Shown: in pieces, positions 1 through 8,002 of the stretch | How positions within the stretch are numbered: position 1 is the first letter of the stretch | Layout of the letters: each line of letters starts with the position of its first letter | Source: Isohypsibius dastychi | Lineage: Eukaryota; Tardigrada; Eutardigrada; Parachela; Isohypsibiidae | DNA: 14,344 bases | NCBI GenBank assembly: GCA_034696485.1 | Contig: JAQIWT010000864.1 | Coordinates: 1 to 14,344 of the forward strand | Reading direction: 5' to 3' | Position numbers and translations under genes: made by a program | The notes under the pieces: model-generated | The model's database searches: none | Told to the model about the DNA's origin: nothing | What the model saw: only the letters and a program-made list of their open reading frames with translations

Positions 1-602
1 CTCATGACTTCTCATGTGGGAGCTCGCAGACAAACCTTAGAATATTACAAAGCCACTTGGGATTCAAAACAGAAATGATTGCAAATAAAGTTACCCGTAA
101 ACACGAGAACTGCATTGCTTCGGTCATCGTTCAGCGTTCCCCAGGTCTCATAGGCAAGCTTAACTAATTACATGAAGAAGGTCAAGCAAGTATGAAAAAA
201 ATAGTATAATAGTTTAAAGCACAGCTCACTGTACCTTCCGGTAGTACGCCGTCGTTATAGTGGAGATGAAATGGTATCTTTCTGTGATAAATTTTGTATC
301 CGGAAACTGTTTTACCATACTGCGGTTCCGGACCGAGCGTCACGCTTCAAGATCCAGAAAAAGAATAGATGAGACAGCTTCGAAAACATAATAAAGTAAG
401 AGAAATACCTCGCCGTCGTACATGGAAATTCCGGTATGTTCCCACGAAAGATAAAATCACTTGGATTACCAGAAGATGCTGAGTTTGAAAATGGGACAGA
501 ACACGCCAAACACTGAACAAAACCCTTTCTCATGAAACGATTCTGGATGCAAAAGCTCAAAAATCTCCGTCGAGTTGGTAAAATCACTCGCACACCCAAC
601 AT
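1..602 (-). CDS. Homoserine O-acetyltransferase-like (MetX-like) protein, 5' part, mitochondrial presequence
   Basis: Partial gene, 136 residues, running off the left edge. Exons in coding order: 602-409, 344-235, 163-95, 35-1; phases 2, 1 and 1 agree across the three introns (64, 71, 59 bp). The protein starts with a basic, Ser/Arg-rich segment (MLGVRVILPTRRRFLSF) typical of a mitochondrial targeting peptide. Then come LGPEPQY, NDGVLPEVKLAYETWGTLN and VLVFTGLSASSHM, which match the start of the alpha/beta-hydrolase fold of MetX homoserine acetyltransferases and related serine acyltransferases (family usually has YETWGTLN then HALSGSSH). The nucleophile-elbow serine lies outside the window. 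In bacteria and fungi this family acylates homoserine with acetyl-CoA; the animal substrate is not evident here. It is divergent with TIMMDC1, so the ~435 bp between them probably holds both promoters. Start chosen at the first ATG that gives a presequence; an upstream exon is possible. Confidence 0.8.
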
Positions 603-1037
603 GTTCCTGATAATATGGCAGGTAAGCAGCTCGCAACAAGCTAGATACCCTCCGCGATATTTGACATAAAGTAAACAACTAGATACATTTTTCTAATTGC
701 AGAACGCAAATTCCGAAACAGCTGACCCGCCAGCCAGAAGCTTTGTTTGCATGACTGTTTGTTTACGTTTTTGCTGGACTGCCTTGTATCTTATTGGCCG
801 TCCCGTTTTGCTGCGGATATAGCTACAGGGATTATGTGGTAGAGTCTAAATTTTTCCTGGCGTGCTATCCCTAAATAAGTCTGGCCAATGTTGCTCATTT
901 CCTGTATTGAAGAGCAGAATTTTGTGGTTAGGCTGGGGGCTCAGGTTGCGCAATTTATAATCTCATTCTCATCTCATCTCATCTCATCTCTGGTTTTATT
1001 TACACTCTGCTCGCCGGATTTGTTGAAAGGGCAAGTG
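603..1037. promoter_or_regulatory. Shared 5' intergenic region between MetX-like gene and TIMMDC1
   Basis: The 435 bp between two divergent start codons must contain both 5' UTRs and promoters. An inverted CCAAT box (ATTGG, 793-797) is the only clear promoter element; I see no convincing TATA box for either gene. A short pentanucleotide tract of TCTCA units occupies 961-990 just before the TIMMDC1 start. The bidirectional-promoter role is inferred from gene layout. Confidence 0.45.
961..990 (+). repeat. TCTCA pentanucleotide microsatellite
   Basis: One TCTCA unit, a single T, then four exact TCTCA copies and a partial fifth. It lies in the predicted 5' UTR of TIMMDC1, or inside its N-terminal extension if the upstream ATG at 888 is used. 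Tracts of this type vary in copy number. Confidence 0.8.
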
Positions 1038-2403
1038 ATGGCTTTAGATCAGAGATTTGGAGTTTTGGGGGAACCTGCCAACTCGGCTGTCGAGCTGGAA
1101 TACCCACTGGGACAAGAGCCTGTGTCAGTGATCACAAGAATCGATGACATCGGGACGACATTTCGACATTATGCAGCCAGATTACGAACTGCTGGACGCG
1201 ACATTGTAGGACTTAAAACAGAAGACCCAGACGTCTATTCCGGACAAGCGTTGGCGGATTTTACGGACGATGGTTCTGCGATGGGAAGGGTGAAAAATAT
1301 TTTTCAAAAAGAGTGAGTATCTTTTCGATGTTGGAAGAACCGATCTTTGGCTTTATTTTACTATTCCCGTTTTCCTTTTCTCAGCGAGAATGAGTTCTAT
1401 TCCGGACAAAGGTTGCTTATTGTTCACACCGGTGTACTTGGTGCAGTTGTTGGCTTTGTATACGGTGCAGTGGAAGCTACGAAAGGGATTCGTGAAAGAT
1501 TCATCAAAATGCACCAGCAAACTATTTGGGAAAGACCAATGGAAGCCACAGTAAAGCGGAGAGATCAAATTCTGATTTCATAGAACTTATTTGTTGCTTT
1601 ACAGGCTAGGCTAAACGACACCTTAATATTTCATGGATTTCGCGGAGGATTGAAATACGGTGGGAAAGTTGGTGCAACAGCGGCTTGTTACGCGTGAGTG
1701 CTTCTTATCTTTTAAAATCATTAATTGTACCATTAAATACTAAACATTATTATTTAGCATTATATTGTAAGAAAAATACCGACGGCATCCTGCAAGATGG
1801 CGAATCAGAATACCGTTTCTACACTCTACTTACATATTTCTTTTGTTGTGATTGCAGCGCTGCTGTTAACATTGTCCAAGTAGCACGAAATAAGTCCGGT
1901 ATAGTTGAGTACACCCTCGGTGGACGTAAGGAATTCAAATTGTTGCAATAAAACGGGAGCAGCTTTTTCTGTTATTTTTAGTGATTGCTGGAAGCCTGTG
2001 GAGGATGAATATGGGACTAAGTGGCATGCTGACCGCCGGCTTACTAGGCGCTACTCTTGGGTCAGCCAATTATTCAGATGTGTTCCTTTGAACTTCGTCA
2101 AACTAGAAAAATTCGATCTACAGAACGATCGGAGGAACACTTTCTTATGCCGTTCTTCGGTTATCTGGGAACACTTATGAAGAAGTGCTTTATTGGAAGA
2201 AAGTGCAACAATATGACCGGTTCCATGCTACCAAGGAGGCCGAAAAAGAGAAGGTCAAAGGAGATCCTGCTGATCTGCCTCTGAGATTACATGATGTATT
2301 TTCAAAAGCAAAACTCCTGAATAAGACAGACCCGCAAGAACTTGGAAAAGAATTTCCGCATTTCCTAGAGAAACCGGTGAACATCGACACGAAAGCATCA
2401 TGA
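1038..2403 (+). CDS. TIMMDC1: TIMMDC1, mitochondrial complex I assembly factor (Tim17/22/23 fold)
   Basis: Six exons: 1038-1312, 1385-1550, 1605-1693, 1858-1925, 1982-2060, 2124-2403; 318 residues (human ortholog 285). Phases 2,0,2,1,2 are consistent; the last intron uses a weak GTCAGC donor. TIMMDC1 is an inner-membrane protein needed to build the membrane arm of respiratory complex I. Recognisable tracts are a Gly-Arg-hydrophobic helix before KDENEFYSGQ, then HTGVLGAVVGFVYGAVEA (first membrane segment, ~106-123), FRGGLKYGGKVGATAACYA, AAVNIVQVARNK, GMLTAGLLGATLG and TIGGTLSYAVLRLSGNTYEE, followed by a charged tail. This order of small-residue-rich helices matches the human protein. An in-frame ATG at 888 would add 50 residues of low-complexity sequence; the ATG at 1038 (MALDQRF) is preferred. 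Drosophila's homolog is the RPII140-upstream gene product. Confidence 0.9.
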
Positions 2404-2583
2404 TATTTTACTAAGAAGTTTCAGTGATCTGAATCTGATATTTGCCGTGATTGTTGTTAATAAGTAATTAGTAATATAAATTAACTCGTTGTTAAAAATC
2501 AGTGTTGAAATGTGATATAAAACAAGAATCAAAAAGGCACATTCAATGAGAGGTGACTGACTAGACGCCCATCAATCAACGAT
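2404..2583. other. Convergent 3' region of TIMMDC1 and twinfilin
   Basis: 180 bp of AT-rich sequence between two stop codons facing each other. There is no canonical AATAAA on either strand; AATATAAA-like variants near 2472 and GATATAAAA near 2514 are weak poly(A) candidates for TIMMDC1. No coding signal seen. Confidence 0.6.
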
Positions 2584-4113
2584 TTAGTTTGGCTTCGCGA
2601 TGCGTTTGTTTCCGCGATTAGGAGGCCCCTTCGGTTTATCAAATTTCAATTGATGCAGATGGATTTGCGGATGAAGCTGATCTCTCAAATATTCTTCATT
2701 GATCTCAGCCGGCTCGTCCGTTTCCACCTGAATTCAAATTAAACTGAACAAACGGTATCCATTTGTGTCAAAACGCTGGCCTCTTACCCGTTTTGATACT
2801 GTAGTTTCAAGAATCCTCTCAATCATCTCGATAAGAGGATTCTTGCAGCTAGAATACAACATCCGTTCCTTGATCGGACAACCGGAAGCTGGCATCGAAT
2901 AGATGAATACTGCAAGTGCTTACATTCAAATCCATTGCACATGCACAAAATAAACAAAACTCACCGAGACTGTCGAAGAAATCTCCTTCGTGCGAATGCG
3001 GATATTTAACCAGGCAGTATCTCCCGGAATGGCTCGGAATGAGCCGAGAAAGATTTTCCAGCCCAACGTTGCCAAATTTCTCCAAATTAGTCTCTTCCTT
3101 TTGTATGTCCAAACTCTATAATTTGCAGTAGAGAAAAATAGCCAATTGAGCTTGAACGACCGGAAGTCATACTCACCAACAGCACATAGTTAGCTTTTCC
3201 ATGCTTCAAATCGTTTAGTGCTTGGACAGCATTGTGGGAAATCGGGAAAGAAACGCCTTGCAGTGATTGATGCTTAGAATCCACACCAATTTCCACACCA
3301 GTCTAAAATAGTAATTAAATAAAAAACACCCGAACAAAAGTCGTGTTTGTCAAGGTATGCCCCAAATCTGCTTTCACTACATACCTGCGATTTCTTCAGC
3401 TGCAAAATCTCTTCTTCTTTTGATGATAAGGGTGCTGGCGCTAATTCTGCACGCTGATGCTTTTTGTAGCCGTTCAAACTGACGTCGTTCTGCAAAGGGG
3501 AAACAATTCTACAACTGGCATTAAGGAAGAAAGATGTGATTCCCACGGGAGTAGTGCCGGAAATTTCATCTTTGATATGCATGCCGCCAAACTCTTTTTT
3601 CAGCGTGGCTCTGGTCGAAGCATATAACATCTTTTGACGAACTGTCGCGTCGTCGGGAATATATGATATAAATAGCCACTCATAACCGCTAGAATTCTTC
3701 GAGTCAAGCCGGTAGAAAATGTAACAAGGTTCGGCGTTTTCCAAACATGGTCGAACTGCTTGATCATAGTCTGCAAATAAAAACACGAATGTAAGCATGC
3801 TACGCGATTAGGAAAATGGGGCAAGGAACTGTACCATCTTCGAATGACCGATGTGTCTTTGAATGACTCGAAACAACAAGTGCTTCTGAAAACGGATCAC
3901 TAGGCATGAAACCATTCTCCAGTGATGCATCAAATGAACAGTACCGTTCTCGATTTTAACTTTAATGAGACGAATATGAGAACTTGAAGCACGAGCCTCC
4001 GAGAAAAATTTCAACAAAGCGGAGCTGCCTACAAAAGTGAGATAAACAAGTGATAGATTGAGGATTTCGCAGCATGACTGGAACTCACCTTGGATCCCAC
4101 TCTGATGGCTCAT
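2584..4113 (-). CDS. twf: Twinfilin, actin-monomer-binding ADF-homology protein
   Basis: Nine exons in coding order: 4113-4089, 4028-3945, 3885-3835, 3770-3547, 3489-3385, 3302-3177, 3115-2965, 2909-2788, 2727-2584; 343 residues (human 350). Two ADF-H domains: the first opens with MSHQSGIQ, continues through IENEALVVSS and DYDQAVRP, and contains the near-invariant [19 protein letters not shown]; the second starts after [17 protein letters not shown] and contains [20 protein letters not shown] and [12 protein letters not shown]. The tail [16 protein letters not shown] matches the capping-protein/PIP2-binding end. Twinfilin sequesters ADP-actin, caps barbed ends and uncaps capping protein in the cytoplasm. 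All introns are 55-82 bp. The fourth (3490-3546) is 57 bp, phase 0 and stop-free, so reading through it adds 19 residues absent from orthologs. The second (3886-3944) has a GTACTG donor and is required to restore the conserved IENE frame. Confidence 0.95.
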
Positions 4114-4426
4114 GGTAAAATATTTCCGCAGACTAGGTTACTTCCCAAGAAAAGAATGAAGCGAAGAGTTCGGAAACGGAAAACAATAAAAGCGATCTAC
4201 AGGTGATGCATCGGAAATCCAAACATTTATCAGCTCAGTGGCGCACGGGCGTCCTGTGTTGCACAAGCTAACCCCCAGACTGTACATTCGCAAGGTCATC
4301 CAGTTCTGAAATGTGATTTCTACCAAACATCGCTCATTTGTCTCACAAGATATATAAAACTCTACATCCCTTCATCACACATAAATCAAATTAAAAAACA
4401 AACGAAAGGTATTGCACCCAACCAGA
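4114..4426 (-). other. Spacer between ACTMAP stop and twinfilin start
   Basis: 313 bp that must hold the ACTMAP 3' UTR and the twinfilin promoter and 5' UTR. TATATA on the minus strand (4351-4356) is a candidate TATA box about 235 bp before the twinfilin ATG. No AATAAA for ACTMAP on the minus strand. A minus-strand open stretch (4326-4138) shows no family motif and is taken as UTR. Confidence 0.45.
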
Positions 4427-5524
4427 TCATTTAAGTAACAAATTACTGGCACTGTCGGAACAAGTGAACATTTTCCCCCCGTGCGGTACCAGGATGGTGA
4501 TGCCTCGCAATTCACTCAGATCATTTTCGTCAGGAACTACATACGTCTCCTCGGCAGTTATTCTCGTAGGACTCATCTCTCTGAGATTTAGGCAGCTGCC
4601 GAGGAGTTTGTCTAGAGGCCAGACTGACATGTGGAGGCTTCCGCCGTGCCGGCAAATGGCAAAGGTCACTTTTTCGGGAAATTCGGAGCTAGAAACTCGC
4701 TGGATCTGCACAACACCTGTAAAATGGTAAAACTGTAATGATTTAGCCAGTTAGGTTCGTTTCACTGGTTTTGTGCTTCACTGGATTACCTAGTATAATT
4801 GCCCAGTGAGCTGAATGACCGCTGCGCAGAACAGGCCTGAAAAACTATGGGTTCATGATGGCACTGACCGGAACTGAAATGCATCCAAACATACTCGTGA
4901 CTTGGCCCTTTGTCGTACGGAATCAGAACTAGACCTCCGTTTTTCACAAAAGAAACGATTGCTTCTTTGGTGGAATCGTCAATTGTGAAGTCCTCTTTCG
5001 TAGAATCCCCAATACGAAACATTCTCGCGTCTGAGAAATAGAACTGCTCCAAAATAACCAGGAGATTCATCGCGGAAAACAATTCGCCCTGATTTGTGAA
5101 TCCTCTTTCCTTCGCCCATTCAATGAAACTTTTGGAGTCCAATGCGGCAGTTACGCGTCTTCTTAACATCTGTCCAGCCATTTCAATCACCGCAAACCCG
5201 CAGCTAAAATTTCACAAAACAAAACATGAACACTAAAGGCACCGTTTCAGCGAGGCGTAATTCATACCTTGGCCCAACTTGTCGTACAGACGCAAGCGGT
5301 ATCAAATCAACAGTAATCGTCCAATAGTGAAAGTCTGAACGGTCCACACGGAATTCGTATTCCAGAATTACCGCGATTTTTTCCAGTAAATTCTTCCAGT
5401 CGTTATCAAAGTCATACGATTGCTGCGCAGCTTTTGGACGGGATGTATAGGGGAACGAACTCGAAGAGGGTCCAGGCGGTGGTGGGGGAGCAGAAACAAG
5501 TATTTCAGGATTTATGAGATCCAT
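4427..5524 (-). CDS. ACTMAP: ACTMAP, actin maturation (aminopeptidase) protease
   Basis: Four exons in coding order: 5524-5268, 5203-4895, 4836-4790, 4716-4427; 300 residues (human C19orf54/ACTMAP 351). ACTMAP is a cysteine protease that removes the acetylated N-terminal Met or Cys from actin. The N-terminus is proline-rich (APPPPPGPSS, ~12-21), as in the human enzyme, where this tract helps contact profilin-actin. The catalytic-cysteine segment GPSCGFAVIEMAGQML (Cys87) matches the human GPQCGLVALWMAG. ERGFTNQGELFSAMNL, NGGLVLIPYDKGPSHEP and SGHSAHWAIILG (His199 probable catalytic His) follow in family order, then ETYVVPDENDLSELRG at the end. The 58-bp second intron (4837-4894, GTATGT donor) is needed to reach the SGHSAHW frame. 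It sits upstream of twinfilin on the same strand; both proteins act on actin monomers. Its start lies about 300 bp from the transposon end. Confidence 0.92.
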
Positions 5525-5610
5525 TTTATTTTATACACCACAAACTAAATACAATTTTTTTTATTCAAATCCCAGCCAGGCATAGGCGTATGAAGCCTAT
5601 TTCTGGGTAC
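5525..5610 (-). promoter_or_regulatory. ACTMAP 5' UTR / proximal promoter
   Basis: AT-rich stretch immediately upstream of the ACTMAP ATG, containing an eight-T run near 5552. It is cut off from further upstream sequence by the hairpin element. No TATA box is certain. Confidence 0.35.
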
Positions 5611-5701
5611 TACGTCTCCGCCAAAAAGAACTGCCCACTTGGGTCTCTTCACTCAGTCAACCGATAGTGAGAAGAGGGCAGTTCTTTTTGGCGGAGACGT
5701 A
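5611..5701. mobile_element. 91-bp hairpin element with 26-bp perfect arms (MITE-like)
   Basis: Arms 5611-5636 and 5676-5701 are exact reverse complements over 26 bp, starting TACGTCTCCGCCAAAAAG. The 39-bp loop continues the pairing imperfectly (CTCTTCAC against GTGAGAAGAG). A terminal TA is present at both ends, compatible with a TA target duplication. The first 15 bp of the arm after the leading T recur exactly at 10221-10235. This looks like a miniature inverted-repeat element or a fold-back end; no coding capacity. Confidence 0.65.
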
Positions 5702-5828
5702 TTTGCCAAAGCTCGAGGTTAGGCTCCGAGCTATACCTATACTAGTACAGAAACGAGCTACATACTACCGAGAGTGCGGAACCGAGCGGAGTCGAGCGAA
5801 ACCGGTCAGAGCTACAGCAATCAGCCAA
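5702..5828. other. Short spacer rich in CGAG motifs
   Basis: Between the hairpin and the transposon end. CGAG occurs repeatedly in 5712-5800 (ctcgag, ccgagct, acgagct, ccgagag, ccgagcgg, gtcgagcg). No open reading frame or promoter element recognised. It may belong to an older mobile element in which the transposon landed. Confidence 0.4.
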
Positions 5829-5830
5829 TA

Positions 5831-5893
5831 AGCCGCGCTGACATATGGGTTGTGACGTAATGTTGTGGTTTTTCGTCAGTCAACTGGCAGACA
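5831..5893 (+). repeat. Left terminal inverted repeat (63 bp)
   Basis: Starts AGCCGCGCTGACATATGGGT and pairs with 9757-9819. The only differences are AA here (5882-5883) against GG in the right copy read inward. It contains the palindrome CATATG and a bZIP-like TGACGTAA. Pairing would extend four more bases outward (AATA/TATT) if the TA is counted as part of the repeat. Confidence 0.93.
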
Positions 5894-5900
5894 ACACTTG

Positions 5901-5920
5901 AGTTTATAACGCAAATTAAG
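5901..5920 (+). promoter_or_regulatory. 20-bp motif shared by both transposon gene starts (left copy)
   Basis: AGTTTATAACGCAAATTAAG matches 9643-9662 (AGATTATAGCGCAAATTGAG) at 17 of 20 positions in the same orientation. It lies 65 bp upstream of the transposase ATG, just inside the inverted repeat. It could be a core promoter (TTATA) or an internal transposase-binding site. Confidence 0.45.
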
Positions 5921-5984
5921 CTGATTATCTCCTGCCACTGCCTCGATATTCGTTGAACCTAGCCCATTTTTAATTCTGTACAAA

Positions 5985-8002
5985 ATGGAAGATAATATGT
6001 CGGACCTCGATGTGACATTATCAGCAGAAGAGGAGATCGCTGAGGTTCAGGAACCGACTGATTTGAATACAGCACCTAGTACGAGTTCATGTTCTTCAAA
6101 GACTAAACTGGTGAGCTTTTTGATATTACATGGTTATTCAATTGGTCAAATTTCTAATCCAGGTATTTACAGAAACGAAAGATTAAGAGCAAAGGAGGTG
6201 GATCTAACTGTGCTGTGGCAAAATGTGCGAACTATGGCAGAAAAACGGGAACAGATCCTTCAATTTCTTTCCACCGTTTCCCCAAGCAAAAAATCATTTG
6301 TGCCAGGTGGATGCAGTTGTGCAGACGGAAAGATGGACATCTAAATCCAAAGTACGCAAGGATTTGTAGCAGCCATTTCGTACCGGAAGACTTTACTGGA
6401 AAACGCCTAAAGCCCACTGCAATACCGTCGGTTTTCACTTGCTTCACGGCACTGCAGCAGCCTTCCAGTGCATCAAAACGTCCTCGACGAACACCTGCTG
6501 ATCGGAAAATCTCTATCAAAGAATCGAAATGGAAGAACGTTTCTTGTCAGACCGATTCGGAAAGTCAAGCTAGTTTGCAGTCGGAAAATATTCTTTTAAA
6601 AGCAGCGCTGGAAAAGATGACATTGGAAAATGGGCAATTGAAGTGGGAAGCCGAATTATCGGGAGCGAAGCAGGCATGAAATTTTCGTTTTGATTTATTT
6701 ATTGAGGCCGGTAACAGAATGAAAACCAGTGGCAATGTTTGGCTTGGTTGCAGGATATGTTGGAGAACTCGTTGCAAGAATGGAAGATGAAATACGAACG
6801 AGAAGTAGCGGACAGTGTCGAGCGTTTGAAACGGCAGGAATTTCGTGCGGAAAAATTCGCCGGTTGTGACGTTGCTGTCCAAAAGTTGACCGGAATTCCA
6901 ACTTATTCTAAACTGAAGGAAATATTCGACACTTTTATTTCAAGAAATAATCAGCAACTCCTGGATACAATTGAGATAACTCAGCGAGCAGGGGAGGGAT
7001 ATCCTGACAGGAGTATTAAAGGCCGGAGAAAATTGCTGAGTTTGAATTATTTTAACCAGTACTTCTTGTGTCTCTTGAAACTACGAACCGGGATGACGGA
7101 TGACATCATCGGTGCCATTTTTTGCATATCTCGACAAACATCTTCGGCGTACTACAATGCATGGATTCGGGTGCTTGATGAAACTTTTCGGAACTGCTTC
7201 GCAGAGTGGCCGGAGAGGAATGGCATATCATCACCAACCAGCCCCAAAATTTCGGCACTATTTCCCAGGATTGATCTGATTGTAGACTGCTTTGAAATTC
7301 GTATTCATATTCCAAAAAACCCGGATGCGGCAAGGAAATGTTGGAGCAACTACAAGAAAGGTAATTCGGAATATTTCATCATCAAAATCATTAAAAGAAA
7401 TATAATTTATTCATTGTTAGTAATATTGTGCCATTTAAGGTTACACTGTTAAAGTGTTGGTGGGAGTGGAAACGGACGGGAATGCAGCCTTCATATCACC
7501 GGCTTATCAGGGCGCGATTTCGGATATTGATATAGTACATCGGTCGAATCTGTTCTCACGGTTAAAGGACGGTGACGTGGTGTTAGCGGACCGCGGATTC
7601 CAGCTTGGTGAATACGCGAAGGTTGCAGGTGTTCAGTGGATAGTGCCGCCATCCAAAAAAGGAGATGCGGGTTTTCTGGAACACGAAACGCAGCTCACGT
7701 ACCAAATCGCGCGTGTGCGTATTCTTGTTGAAAGATGGATTGGTAGAATGAAGAAATGGAGAAAACTGGATGGTCCGATCATGATTCAAGAACTTCAGAC
7801 TATTGATGCGGAAATTCGAGTGATTGCAGCACTGTGTAAATTTTTGCCGAATTTGATCAACTCGCAAATCACAGAAGATTCTGATGTCATAATGCAGCCC
7901 GAAAACGCTTTCAGTGCACTCAGCGCTGAACAAATATTTTTTAACGAAGAAGACGAGGAACTTCTCATGAATGTTTTATCAGCTGTGGAAGAGTGTATTT
8001 GA
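5985..8002 (+). CDS. THAP-domain DDE transposase (DDE_Tnp_4 / PIF-Harbinger type)
   Basis: Four exons: 5985-6110, 6173-6673, 6754-7360, 7440-8002; 598 residues. An acidic N-terminus is followed by a basic patch and a THAP zinc finger with C2CH ligands Cys55, Cys60, Cys107, His110, the conserved Trp88 and a trailing HFVPEDF (~54-135). A coiled coil (LQSENILLKAALEKMTLENG, continuing past the second intron) probably mediates dimerisation. The RNase H-fold catalytic domain carries DCFEI (Asp387), WSNYKKG, VVLADRGF (Asp462) and VRILVERWIGRMKKW (Glu509), the DDE triad of the PF13359 family. It would cut and rejoin the element ends in the nucleus. Intron 2 (6674-6753) starts with GC instead of GT; reading into it meets TGA at 6677, and phase plus coiled coil support the splice. 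ATG context is good (aaaATGg). AATAAA overlaps the region just after the stop. Confidence 0.9.
6674..6753 (+). other. GC-AG intron in the transposase gene
   Basis: CAG|GCATGA ... TTGCAG|GAT, 80 bp, phase 0. A single T-to-C change from a normal GTATGA donor would explain it. No GT donor nearby joins the two frames without meeting the TGA at 6677-6679. Confidence 0.65.

Noticed and set aside
282-320. A 39-bp GT-AG intron within the second MetX-like exon
   Set aside because: The stretch is open and in frame; reading through gives LGPEPQYGKTVSGYKIYHRK, which fits arthropod-type homologs, and 39 bp is shorter than every other intron here.
1-602. Bacterial contamination explaining the MetX-like gene
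   Set aside because: It has three spliceosomal introns in consistent phase, a presequence and sits head to head with TIMMDC1.
3808-4028. Continuous twinfilin second exon without an intron (101-codon open stretch)
   Set aside because: It loses the conserved IENE...DYD segment and ends out of frame; a 59-bp intron (3886-3944) restores both.
4138-4326. 62-codon minus-strand open frame between ACTMAP and twinfilin
   Set aside because: No family motif and it lies where the twinfilin 5' UTR must be.
4863-4894. A 32-bp intron using the GTCAGT donor in ACTMAP
   Set aside because: It is too short and puts the next exon out of frame; the GTATGT donor at 4894 gives a 58-bp intron and the conserved SGHSAHW.
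7583-7933. 116-codon minus-strand open frame
   Set aside because: Shadow of the DDE catalytic exon, which has the full motif set on the plus strand.
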